Shown one piece after another: positions 26,126 through 33,799 of a stretch of DNA of 64,000 nucleotides. Both the position numbers and the translations under genes were made by a program. The stretch comes from Litorimonas sp963972195 (GTDB taxonomy: Bacteria; Pseudomonadota; Alphaproteobacteria; Caulobacterales; Maricaulaceae), in the NCBI GenBank assembly GCA_963972195.1, contig CAXATH010000012.1:30018-94017 (forward strand), read 5' to 3'. Each line of letters opens with the position of its first letter. Position 1 is the stretch's first letter. The notes below the pieces were generated by a model. That model was not told where the DNA came from. It saw only the letters and a list, made by a program, of their open reading frames with translations, and searched no databases.

Positions 26126-26200
26126 AATCGAGCCTACAGTATTTCTGCTCACCCAAAATTAGCCAAGTTGTGACTGCGGAGAGGTTCATGAAAGGGATCG

Positions 26201-27338
26201 ATGGGAATTATGTGGAATACAGACGTACATCGCAACACCTTGATAGAGATGCACGGTATCCGAAATGCCGACGTGGCTTACACGATCTATTTTGATGAAA
26301 CCAATAATATCGCCAAACTCAGACTGAATGCGGGCAAACTGAATGTCTCAGATTCAGCCTGTTTTGCACTGGGTGGTCTGGCGATGGTCGGGACAAAACA
26401 AGAGCCGGTACTATCAGATTTAACGGCATTATTTGGCGTGGCGCCGAGCGTTGACGAACTCAAAAGGCGGCATCTTGGAAAGGGTGATTTTACTGCGATT
26501 TTAGCGTCCGTTAAAGTCAAAAAGTTTTTGGACTGGCTACTTGCCCAAGATTATTACCTGCATTACCAAATTATCGACCCTCTCTATCGACCCTCTCTAT
26601 TGGGGCTTGGTTGACATCATCGATAACGTCGTAATGGGGCTTGATATTCCGATGTCGCAAAAGTTCTTTATCAGCCAAAATGCAAAGGCGGATTTGCACC
26701 GTGTCGTTCAGCATCATTTATCCGCAACTGAAGTTGTTTTTGCACGCTTCGACTATCCCAATGTAACGCCCGCTAATAACCGCAATTTTTATCAGGCCAT
26801 TGTCGATATGGTGCAGGCTAGTGAATGCTTAGAGCCGCATCCGAAAATGATGTTGCGGGGGATTTTAGAAATGGGAATGAGGCTTGAGCCCTCAGGACTT
26901 CTGGGTGGCGAAGATGCGAACACGCTACTCGACAGTTTCGACAAATTTTATGCTGAACGGATTATGTTGTTTAAAAATTCTACTATCATTTTCGATAATG
27001 AAACCCGCATCTCAGAAAGGCTTGGTGGCCCAGCCTATGAAGAGATGATTGGAGTTCAAAAAAATTATCAATTTACTGATTCCAAATCCAATATATTCGT
27101 TCAACTGTCCGATCTAATTATAGGCATAGTTGGCAAGTATTTTTCTTTTCTCAATACCCACGAGACCCACGAAGTGGCACAATTTTTATCTATCCTAAGC
27201 TCTGCACAACAACATAATCTGAAAAATCTAAAAAGACTAATAGACGCCTCTGACGCGCAGTGTAACGCTTTCTACCACTACGTTATTAGCGCTCATTTAA
27301 GTGATAAAAACCGTCTGGTTTGGGAGTTTTTGGGATGA
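26201..27338 (+). pseudogene. DUF3800-like gene interrupted by a 13-bp tandem duplication
   Basis: Two overlapping frames (26201-26614 and about 26586-27338) form one protein if one copy of a 13-bp direct repeat at 26573-26598 is removed. The restored reading passes smoothly from YHYLHYQIID-like text (LHYQIIDPLY) into WGLVDIIDNVVMG. The N-terminal YFDETNN and the general layout resemble DUF3800 proteins, an RNase H-like family often found in defence or mobile regions. About 378 residues would be encoded intact. In the present sequence translation ends at TGA 26612-26614. The lesion could be a fixed mutation or a reversible slippage event. Confidence 0.75.
26573..26598 (+). repeat. Perfect 13-bp tandem duplication causing a frameshift
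   Basis: ATCGACCCTCTCT occurs twice head to tail (26573-26585 and 26586-26598), followed by AT of a third partial unit. Because 13 is not a multiple of three, the second copy shifts the frame of the surrounding gene. Deleting either copy restores one long frame. Confidence 0.95.
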
Positions 27339-27379
27339 ATCTAACCCTGTTAAGGTCTCTGCGTTGTAATAGTAGGCAC

Positions 27380-30142
27380 TTACGACGTGGGTTCTGCAGA
27401 GCTCTCATCGATGATAAAGGGTAGCGGAGCCGGACGTAGGAAGGGGGATGAAGTTAAGCGAACACTCCCACGTGAAATTTCCTCGATCAGTTCGACCTGT
27501 TGACCAATGCCGTGCACTTGGAAGGGTTCCAAACTATCGAGATAGGGGGTTAATGCTGCAATCGCTGTTCGAGCCTCTTCAATCCTTCCTGCATAAGCCA
27601 GTGTAACGGCAAAAAAACTTCTTATCTCAATGTGAAGATCATCGAGGCCGAAGCGGTCGACAACAGGAAGCACAAAAGTTTCAAACACATTTATTGCGCC
27701 GTCGGCGTCTCCTAAATCAAGGAGGTCTTGAGCATTTTCCTGAGCTTCTTTCGCCATTGACCGCCAAGCAGCCGCTTGTTGATAGAATTTAGCGGCATGG
27801 ACTCGGGTAAGTGCGGGGACACTCCCAAGTGCTCGCTGACACATAGAGCACAACGAAAGGCAGTCTGCGAGTCTCTTGAGTTCGTCCTGTGTTTCTGTGT
27901 TGATTTCACCGATCATCGCCCGAAGGTCGTCCGCATTTGCACCGACAACATCTATTGGGTCTATGCCCAGTAGTTGGTATATTTCCAGTGCGACCTCACC
28001 TGCCGAACGCAAAGACAAATGAAAATTGTCGAGATGAAAGAGCGACACAGCAAAATTATAGCGCAAAATACGATGTCGAAGTGGGTCGTCGCCTAGGCCA
28101 ATCTCTGCTCTTTCGAAGGCGTGCAATACTGCGTCTTGATCATTATTCGTACCCGCAAAAATCATTTCTTTCATGGCTAGGGTCAATGGTGCGTCTTGAT
28201 CTGTTACGTCCTCGTTCTCCAGCAAGTTTCGCATTCGTGTTAGTCGAGCACCAATATCTTGCGTGCGGGGATCACGCTGCATGGCGTGATAAGCTAAAGC
28301 ATCAAGTGCGGTGAACCGCGCGTCCGCTGAGGCTGCATCATCTGCGGCAAAGCTTTCGAGTACCACGACAAGATCGTCGAAGTTTCCAACCTCGTGAAAA
28401 ATTTCATTCGTCGCTAGGTCTGCAAGGACTTCGGTCATGCCTAAATCTGGCAACAGACGAATCCAGACCGCTAGGCGATCGAGCCGTTGCTGGTCCTGCA
28501 ATGATTGAAATAATGTGTCAGCCAAAGCACGGGTAATCCCGATACGTCTCGCTTCAGGCCAATCAGCTAGCGCAGCTAATGTTACCACGGATAGGGCATC
28601 GTGAGACCTCCACGCGTCAGAGCCGACCGCTTGTACAAGTCCGAGACGCGATAAACGCCGCAGAGGACGTCTTGCTGAAATACCGTCTTCAATAGAAGAT
28701 ACAATTGTTTCAATTTCAGCTAATTTTAACGAAACCCCCGAACGCCCGAGTGTGCAGAGAATGATCGCTTCATTGTCGTCCAACTGCTCGAACACACTTT
28801 CAAGAATTAGTGCCTGAGCAGTAGCTTCCCGCTCAACTCCTTGTGATAAATCGCGTAGGAACGTATCAGTATCTCCGTCATATGCGCTTTGCGATACAAC
28901 CGCAGCATTTATTACATATAGCGGAAGGCCAGCGGTCATTACGCGCCATCGCTCAGCAGAGGCGGGATCGAGTGCAGAGCCTGACTCCGCGAAAACTGCG
29001 GCTACCGTCTCACGTGACCAGCCTTCAAGATTCTCTATGGTTATGCCAATACGGGCGGCTAGTGCAGGTAATGCATCTATTGGCTGTCCCAACAAAATGA
29101 AATCAAGATTTGGCGTTCGGTCTAACACAGCTCGGAGTGCGTCTGCTGGCATAACGTGTACGTTATCGAGAACAATCAGAGGGCGAATTTCACGAGGTCC
29201 GAGCTGGTCTGATACCCAAGACAATGCGTCTAGTCCTTGTACAGCTGGTAAACGTCCAGCCTCTCCGGTTACCCCAAGCAGGCTAGCAGCAATTTCCCTT
29301 GCAAGTGCAGAAGCAAGTGCCGCGGATGGATAGCTTCCTATGTCGCAATAAATCATAGGCTGAGGTGAGGTCAGTGCTTGCATGGACGCCCATGCAGTTT
29401 TTCCAGCTCCAGAAAAACCCGAAATCAAACGCACGCGCTCACCAGAGCTCAACTGCGGTTCGTTACGTTGAGGTCTGTAGGAAGCTGGGAGCAATGGAAA
29501 TTGCTGCATTTGAAGAACGTAGGTCTCGAACAAAGCCGGAAGTTCTTCTTCTGCAATCAAATGGACATGGGATTCGTCAGTCTCTCCAGTAGCGACATAT
29601 TGCACATGCGCTGCAAGCTTCAACACAAGCGTTGATGGAATGAGCCCTGGAAATGCTAGCGTTTCCGCAGATGCTTCCGTCATTTCAAGGAGAGTCGAAA
29701 TGTTTTCTGTCGGCTCGGGCACAAGTGGATGGCCATCTAACGGCTGACCTGGGCACACATAGTGGCAGTTTTCTGGCCAGTCAGGTAAATCTCCTGCGAG
29801 TGTAGATCCAGCCGAACGGTTTGCTACGATTGCGAAAACTAGCTCCCGTTTCTCACCAGCTTTTTTAAGTTTGCTCTCTAGACTTTTAAAGCGAACAAGC
29901 GCATCTGCCACGTCTACTCTTTGAAGGTCTCTCTGACGTGTCTTAATCTGCAAGTAGTAAAGATGACTGTCAGTAGAGAGTTCAATATCCTCATCCCGTT
30001 CAATACCGATGACACGTCCTTCGCCAGGACCATGCTGAGCCAGAGCAATCAAACAAGCAGCAGCAAAGATATGCTGATAGAAAAACCCTCTATGGGTTGC
30101 TTCTATTCTATTCAATTGAGCAGTATCTATTACATCTGACAT
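27380..30142 (-). CDS. Cap4/DUF4297-like nuclease fused to a STAND-type NTPase with helical repeats
   Basis: This 920-residue protein has three visible parts. Residues 15-70 carry a DUF4297/Cap4-like nuclease signature: RGFFYQHIFAAACL, then E48-R-D50 and Q65-I-K67 (YLQIKTR), an E...QxK arrangement. Residues about 235-480 form an NTPase with Walker A GFSGAGKT (242-249) and Walker B LIVLDN (322-327), plus a winged-helix-like follow-on (GRSGVSLKLAEIETIV). Residues about 560-900 are helical, TPR-like (for example VVGANADDLRAMIGEINTE and VFETFVLPVVDRFGLDDLHIEIR), a likely sensor region. The layout is that of antiviral nuclease-STAND ATPases (Avs-like), but it is much shorter than classic Avs proteins. 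It reads towards the broken DUF3800 gene and away from the integrase. Confidence 0.8.
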   Translation of the reverse strand: MSDVIDTAQLNRIEATHRGFFYQHIFAAACLIALAQHGPGEGRVIGIERDEDIELSTDSHLYYLQIKTRQRDLQRVDVADALVRFKSLESKLKKAGEKRELVFAIVANRSAGSTLAGDLPDWPENCHYVCPGQPLDGHPLVPEPTENISTLLEMTEASAETLAFPGLIPSTLVLKLAAHVQYVATGETDESHVHLIAEEELPALFETYVLQMQQFPLLPASYRPQRNEPQLSSGERVRLISGFSGAGKTAWASMQALTSPQPMIYCDIGSYPSAALASALAREIAASLLGVTGEAGRLPAVQGLDALSWVSDQLGPREIRPLIVLDNVHVMPADALRAVLDRTPNLDFILLGQPIDALPALAARIGITIENLEGWSRETVAAVFAESGSALDPASAERWRVMTAGLPLYVINAAVVSQSAYDGDTDTFLRDLSQGVEREATAQALILESVFEQLDDNEAIILCTLGRSGVSLKLAEIETIVSSIEDGISARRPLRRLSRLGLVQAVGSDAWRSHDALSVVTLAALADWPEARRIGITRALADTLFQSLQDQQRLDRLAVWIRLLPDLGMTEVLADLATNEIFHEVGNFDDLVVVLESFAADDAASADARFTALDALAYHAMQRDPRTQDIGARLTRMRNLLENEDVTDQDAPLTLAMKEMIFAGTNNDQDAVLHAFERAEIGLGDDPLRHRILRYNFAVSLFHLDNFHLSLRSAGEVALEIYQLLGIDPIDVVGANADDLRAMIGEINTETQDELKRLADCLSLCSMCQRALGSVPALTRVHAAKFYQQAAAWRSMAKEAQENAQDLLDLGDADGAINVFETFVLPVVDRFGLDDLHIEIRSFFAVTLAYAGRIEEARTAIAALTPYLDSLEPFQVHGIGQQVELIEEISRGSVRLTSSPFLRPAPLPFIIDESSAEPTS

Positions 30143-30253
30143 ATGAAAATGAATGTAGTCTATTATTCTACAAGATCACAAGAATTGGCGCTAAATCTTC
30201 ATTTAGCTGAAGTCCGCTTTGGGGATGATTTTCTGATATTGTTGTTACTGTTC

Positions 30254-31651
30254 TTAAGTGAACAACTGATTGTCGTATGGGTGCACAATTTTTGAAAGCT
30301 CATCTCTTTTATAGGCAAGTGAACCGCCTGATCCGTAAAGAGGGCGTTTCAGTTTATGTCCCATAAGCGTGCAGCGTAAGTCATGGTCAATCCCGGCTTC
30401 GAGCATCCTATCCTCAAATGAATGACGCACGGAATAAATCGTATGCTTCTCACTCTCCAAGAGTTGGTTGTCTTGGAAGAATTTCATGAGTGTGTTGGAC
30501 AGGTGAGTATCTTTATCAAAATATCGAGGAAATCCGTCAGGATTTGCCTTCATCACTTCTAAGGATACACCGAGCAACGGAATCTCTCTATTTGAGGCAG
30601 ACGCTTTTACTTCTCGATTAGACCTCTCTCTAATCTCAACATGTGGCACGTCATGATTAAGATGAATGTTCTCGGGTAGGAGATTACAAATCTCGCTTGG
30701 TCTTGCTCCGGTCTCTATGATGGCAAGGAAAATGCTTCGAGCTTCAGGATTTAAGCCTTCTAAAGCTCCCGGTTTTAGAATTTTGCTTCGCATCCACTCA
30801 ATGCTGAATGGTGGGCGCTTTCTTTTGTTTTTATCTGTGTCTTTGAATGAAAGTTTGCGGAAAGGGTTGGCGCGGTCTTCTTCTCCGATAAAAGCGAAGT
30901 ATTTCGAGTATAAAGTGCGCATGTTTCCAATGCGTCTGTTCGCGGTATAGGGCGTAGGGCGCTTGCCGTTTTCATCTCCATTCTTAATCCTATCGGCCCA
31001 CCAGTTTCTAAACTCGATGGCATGATCGCGGGTGATCTGCGTCATTCCGATGTCACCAACGACTTTGACAAAATAGTCGACAGAGATCCGTTTTGAATTT
31101 TCCCAAGATTTACGTTGAGCCGGGGACTTCTTCAACTGTGCATCGAACTCAACCTCATTCACATAAAAGGCGAAGCATTGAGATACGGTGATATCTTCAC
31201 GTTTCGGCTTTTTAATGCCGCCGAGTAGGGCTTCTGTGACAAGGGTGGGGGGCTTTTCTTTGGGTATGTCGAATTGCTCAGCAAGAGCCATGACTCGGCT
31301 TTTTGCGTCGTCTATATTTCGATCTTCATAGATCTCTTGTGCGGTCTTATAGATAAAGCCATATGTCAAAGCCTTCGCTTTAGCCGCCTGATAGTGAAGA
31401 GATTGAACGCGTTGGGTCGCTTCTGTTAAGCCTTGATTGGCTGCAGCATCATTAGACAGGGCTGCCCAATAAGCCTCATCCGCACGCTCCATCGCATCAC
31501 GCCTGATCCTGGCGATATCCAGTGATTTGGTCTCAAGTGATGCCCGGACTTTTGAGCGTGAATCTATATGTTTATACTTGCTCGGAACACGCCGCTTATA
31601 GTTCCAAGCATTTCCTCTTTGATAGAGATACCGGTTCTCATTTGTCGCCAT
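30254..31651 (-). CDS. Tyrosine recombinase (integrase) of the tRNA-Asn-linked element
   Basis: This phage-type integrase (465 residues from ATG 31651) probably inserts the adjoining element at the tRNA-Asn gene 90 bp away. The N-terminus NRYLYQRGNAWNYKRRVPSKY resembles DUF6538. The catalytic core shows Arg in ETGARPSEICNLLP, Box II as YSVRHSFEDRM (Tyr in place of the usual His, seen in some alphaproteobacterial integrases), GHK and the C-terminal LYGSGG Tyr. A GTG at 31696 would add 15 residues encoded by three 12-bp repeats. Transcription runs away from the tRNA, into the island. Confidence 0.9.
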   Translation of the reverse strand: MATNENRYLYQRGNAWNYKRRVPSKYKHIDSRSKVRASLETKSLDIARIRRDAMERADEAYWAALSNDAAANQGLTEATQRVQSLHYQAAKAKALTYGFIYKTAQEIYEDRNIDDAKSRVMALAEQFDIPKEKPPTLVTEALLGGIKKPKREDITVSQCFAFYVNEVEFDAQLKKSPAQRKSWENSKRISVDYFVKVVGDIGMTQITRDHAIEFRNWWADRIKNGDENGKRPTPYTANRRIGNMRTLYSKYFAFIGEEDRANPFRKLSFKDTDKNKRKRPPFSIEWMRSKILKPGALEGLNPEARSIFLAIIETGARPSEICNLLPENIHLNHDVPHVEIRERSNREVKASASNREIPLLGVSLEVMKANPDGFPRYFDKDTHLSNTLMKFFQDNQLLESEKHTIYSVRHSFEDRMLEAGIDHDLRCTLMGHKLKRPLYGSGGSLAYKRDELSKIVHPYDNQLFT

Positions 31652-31665
31652 ATCATTGACCTTTT

Positions 31666-31696
31666 GGGGCACGATTAGGGGCACATTTTGGGGCAC
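31666..31696 (-). repeat. Three GTGCCCC repeats at an exact 12-bp period in the integrase leader
   Basis: On the minus strand GTGCCCC occurs three times (plus-strand GGGGCAC at 31666-31672, 31678-31684 and 31690-31696), each start 12 bp from the next. The spacing keeps a frame (VPx-Vxx...). The repeats lie between the tRNA 3' end and the integrase ATG, where recombinase arm-type or excisionase sites are usual. A regulatory or recombination role is inference. Confidence 0.85.
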
Positions 31697-31786
31697 AATA
31701 ACACAGTTTACCGCAAAACTGAACCTAATCCAATTAAAAGTATCTTATGATTTCAATGAGTTAGTTGGTTTCCATGCAGGAAAAGA

Positions 31787-31862
31787 TGGCTCCGCAAGCA
31801 GGACTCGAACCTGCGACAAGCTGATTAACAGTCAGCTGCTCTACCAACTGAGCTATTGCGGA
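31787..31862 (-). tRNA. tRNA-Asn (GTT)
   Basis: The minus strand folds as a 76-nt cloverleaf with encoded CCA. The acceptor 5' strand is TCCGCAA (31862-31856), pairing with TTGCGGA (31797-31791). The D arm is GCTC...GAGC, the anticodon loop CTGTTAA gives GTT, and the T arm carries GGTTCGAGTCC. The 3' end faces the integrase, so it is the likely attachment site. No second copy of the 3' end is visible elsewhere in the window. Confidence 0.97.
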
Positions 31863-31971
31863 TCACCAGTCTCGGTAGGCGCGCTCTGTAACAGTATTAT
31901 GGTGCAACAGACAAGTCTGATTTTTAATAAAAATGAGAGAAAACTCATATGAACTGTTATTTTTTCAGGTC

Positions 31972-31998
31972 AAAAAAAAAGGGAGCACAGAGGCTCCC
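31972..31998 (-). terminator. Intrinsic terminator on the minus strand
   Basis: A perfect stem GGGAGC/GCTCCC (31981-31986 and 31993-31998, 6-nt loop) is followed on the minus strand by nine T residues (plus-strand A run 31972-31980). No minus-strand protein gene ends close to it. The nearest is the pyrC homologue, about 540 bp upstream on that strand across the DUF962 gene. It may instead end a small RNA. Confidence 0.75.
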
Positions 31999-32016
31999 GA
32001 AGGTATTAGGTGAAAA
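31992..32016 (+). repeat. 25-nt dispersed repeat, copy A
   Basis: The core CGAAGGTATTAGGTGA (31998-32013) is identical to 43040-43055. The full 25-nt match has two transitions. The same sequence read on the minus strand is part of a possible small RNA ahead of the terminator at 31972-31998. Both copies happen to end a short frame in EGIR and a stop. Confidence 0.8.
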
Positions 32017-32176
32017 TTGGGTTGTCTCGTGGGAGACAGGTTCTTTATTAACGACCAAGGTAAAGATTTTCTTAAAATAAGAAAGAAAGTTTAGTTTTGA
32101 TTCACCTCATTCACGATGAATGGCCAAATGACGCAAATCATGTTATTAATAAAGACTGATTTTAGGAGTGAAGCAC

Positions 32177-32524
32177 ATGAAAGCTATTAAGACGTACTCA
32201 GAGTTTTGGCCTTTTTATTTGCGTGAGCACTCCAAACCTGCAACCCGGGGTTGGCATTATGTCGGGACAGCGATCGGACTTGGAATTTTGGTTTTTGCGA
32301 TATTTACCGCCCGTTGGTGGATGTTACCCCTCATGCTTGTGGCTGGCTATTTCTTTGCGTGGATGAGCCATGCGACCGTCGAGAAGAATAGGCCTGCGAC
32401 TTTCACTTATCCATTATGGTCATTTATCAGTGATTTTAAGATGTTTTTCTGCTTTCTAACCGGCCAAATGCCGATAGAACTTGAAAAAGCCGGTGTCACA
32501 AAACCAACGGCGGCATCGCGATAA
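32177..32524 (+). CDS. Mpo1-like / DUF962 membrane protein
   Basis: This 115-residue inner-membrane protein fits DUF962, the family of yeast Mpo1, an Fe(II)-dependent dioxygenase in fatty acid alpha-oxidation. It has the family start SEFWPFYLREHSKPATRGWHYVG with the conserved His residues, two membrane helices (about 28-70) and the second conserved His segment SHATVEKNRPATF. ATG 32177 was chosen over GTG 32168 because AGGAG lies 8 bp upstream. It is convergent with the pyrC homologue. The bacterial substrate is unknown. Confidence 0.85.
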   Translation: MKAIKTYSEFWPFYLREHSKPATRGWHYVGTAIGLGILVFAIFTARWWMLPLMLVAGYFFAWMSHATVEKNRPATFTYPLWSFISDFKMFFCFLTGQMPIELEKAGVTKPTAASR

Positions 32525-32533
32525 CACGTCTCG

Positions 32534-33799
32534 TTACAAGCTAAAAACTTCGCGGCCTTGATAGAAAGTTTTAATGGCCCGACCTGTCAACCGTCTCCCG
32601 TCAAAGGGTGTATTCTTTGATCGGCTCTTCAATTGGCTACTTTCACAGACCCAGGGCTTATTTGGATCTATAAGAACGAGATTGGCTGGAGAGTCTTGCT
32701 TGAGCCGCCCCGTCTCGAGTCCCAGAAGTTCTGCCGGATGACAGGTGACCGCGGCTAGAAATGCACTCAAATCCAAATAACCGTCCGCCACTTGAGAAAG
32801 TCCCGCGGCAAGCAATAACTCGAGCCCGACAGCGCCTGGAGCGGCTTCAGAGTAAGGTAGGCGCTTTTCACCGGCGGGTCTTGGATCGTGATCCGAAACA
32901 ATAATATCAATTTCGCCTCTATTTACGCCTTCTAATAGCGCTAAACGGTCGCTTTCTTCGCGTAGGGGCGGGTCTAGCTTGGCAAAGCTTCGATAGTCTC
33001 CAATATCCACCTCATTCAGGCAGAGGTGATTAATGGAAACAGAAGAATAAACATCCAGATCCTTGGCTTTGGCGGTTTTGACGGCTTCAAGCGCATCTTT
33101 GGAGGCAATGAGGTCAATTAAAAGCCTCCCGCCCGTCAGTTCAGCCAAGGCAATGTCCCGTTCAGCCATAATGCGTTCCGATATGGCTGGCGCCGCATTT
33201 AATCCGAGGCGAGAAGACAAATTGCTTTCATGTGCCACGGTTCCTTCGGACAAACTGGGTTCGACAGCGCGATTGGCAATCAGGGCATTGAAATTTGCCG
33301 CGTAAGACATGAGGCGGCGCATTGTTTGGGCGTCTCGGATAGGCTCTGAGCCATTGGAAAACAATACGGCGCCTGCTTCTCGCATTAGTCCAATTTCAGT
33401 GAGGCTTTTGCCGTCCAGCTTCTTTGTTAGGGCCCCGGCAATATGAATGTCGATAGGTAGGTCTGTCCCTTTGCGAATGAGATAATCCACTAAGGAAATG
33501 TCATCTATAACCGGATCTGTTTCGGGCATCAGAACAATCGAGGTCACGCCGCCGGCGACTGCCGCCTTGGACGCAGTTAAGAGTGTTTCCCGATTTTCCA
33601 GACCTGGCTCACCTGTTCGGACTCTCATATCAATCAAACCCGGCGCCAATATGAGACCACCAGCGTCAACTATATCACCGCGCGGAACAATATCACCTAT
33701 CTCGGCTATCTTGCCGTCTTCACAGATAATACCGCCTTCTTCGTCACGGCCAGAGGCCGGATCTATAAGGCGGGCATTTATAATTGACAGGGCGCTCAT
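32534..33799 (-). CDS. pyrC: Dihydroorotase homologue lacking the HxH metal motif (PyrX-like)
   Basis: This 421-residue amidohydrolase-fold protein matches class I dihydroorotases along its length, including VTSIVLMPETDPVIDD and the C-terminal PADGVLI-like NLVLIDPNKPWV. The metal site is altered: the usual DxHxH region reads DMRVRTGEPG, with Arg59 and Arg61 in place of the two His residues. The late motif reads SDHDPRPAGEK. It is therefore probably not catalytic. In Pseudomonas a similar non-catalytic dihydroorotase is needed to assemble aspartate transcarbamoylase, and its overlap with pyrB here fits that role. A functional pyrC must then lie elsewhere. Confidence 0.88.
   Translation of the reverse strand: MSALSIINARLIDPASGRDEEGGIICEDGKIAEIGDIVPRGDIVDAGGLILAPGLIDMRVRTGEPGLENRETLLTASKAAVAGGVTSIVLMPETDPVIDDISLVDYLIRKGTDLPIDIHIAGALTKKLDGKSLTEIGLMREAGAVLFSNGSEPIRDAQTMRRLMSYAANFNALIANRAVEPSLSEGTVAHESNLSSRLGLNAAPAISERIMAERDIALAELTGGRLLIDLIASKDALEAVKTAKAKDLDVYSSVSINHLCLNEVDIGDYRSFAKLDPPLREESDRLALLEGVNRGEIDIIVSDHDPRPAGEKRLPYSEAAPGAVGLELLLAAGLSQVADGYLDLSAFLAAVTCHPAELLGLETGRLKQDSPANLVLIDPNKPWVCESSQLKSRSKNTPFDGRRLTGRAIKTFYQGREVFSL

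Larger units (their letters stand above)
31863..32176. other. Gap between tRNA-Asn and the DUF962 gene
   Basis: This 314-bp AT-rich stretch has no convincing protein gene. It holds a minus-strand terminator (31972-31998), a small stem TGTCTC/GAGACA at 32023-32038 with a 4-nt loop, and one copy of a 25-nt repeat shared with the leader of the Sel1-like gene at 43.08 kb. The region upstream of 31930 likely carries the tRNA promoter. An open frame of about 26 codons from ATG 31933 to TGA 32011 ends in EGIR, but it has no clear ribosome site. Confidence 0.5.

Noticed and set aside
31787..31862. Second attachment site (direct repeat of the tRNA-Asn 3' end) elsewhere in the window
   Set aside because: I scanned the gaps at 8905-8921, 9606-9839, 22443-22621, 26126-26200, 27339-27379 and 30143-30253 and found no matching copy, so the island's left end is not called.
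31933..32013. 26-codon frame ending in EGIR before the DUF962 gene
   Set aside because: It contains the stem and A run of a minus-strand terminator, has no clear ribosome site, and is too short to support alone. The similar ending at 43 kb keeps it only as an open question.
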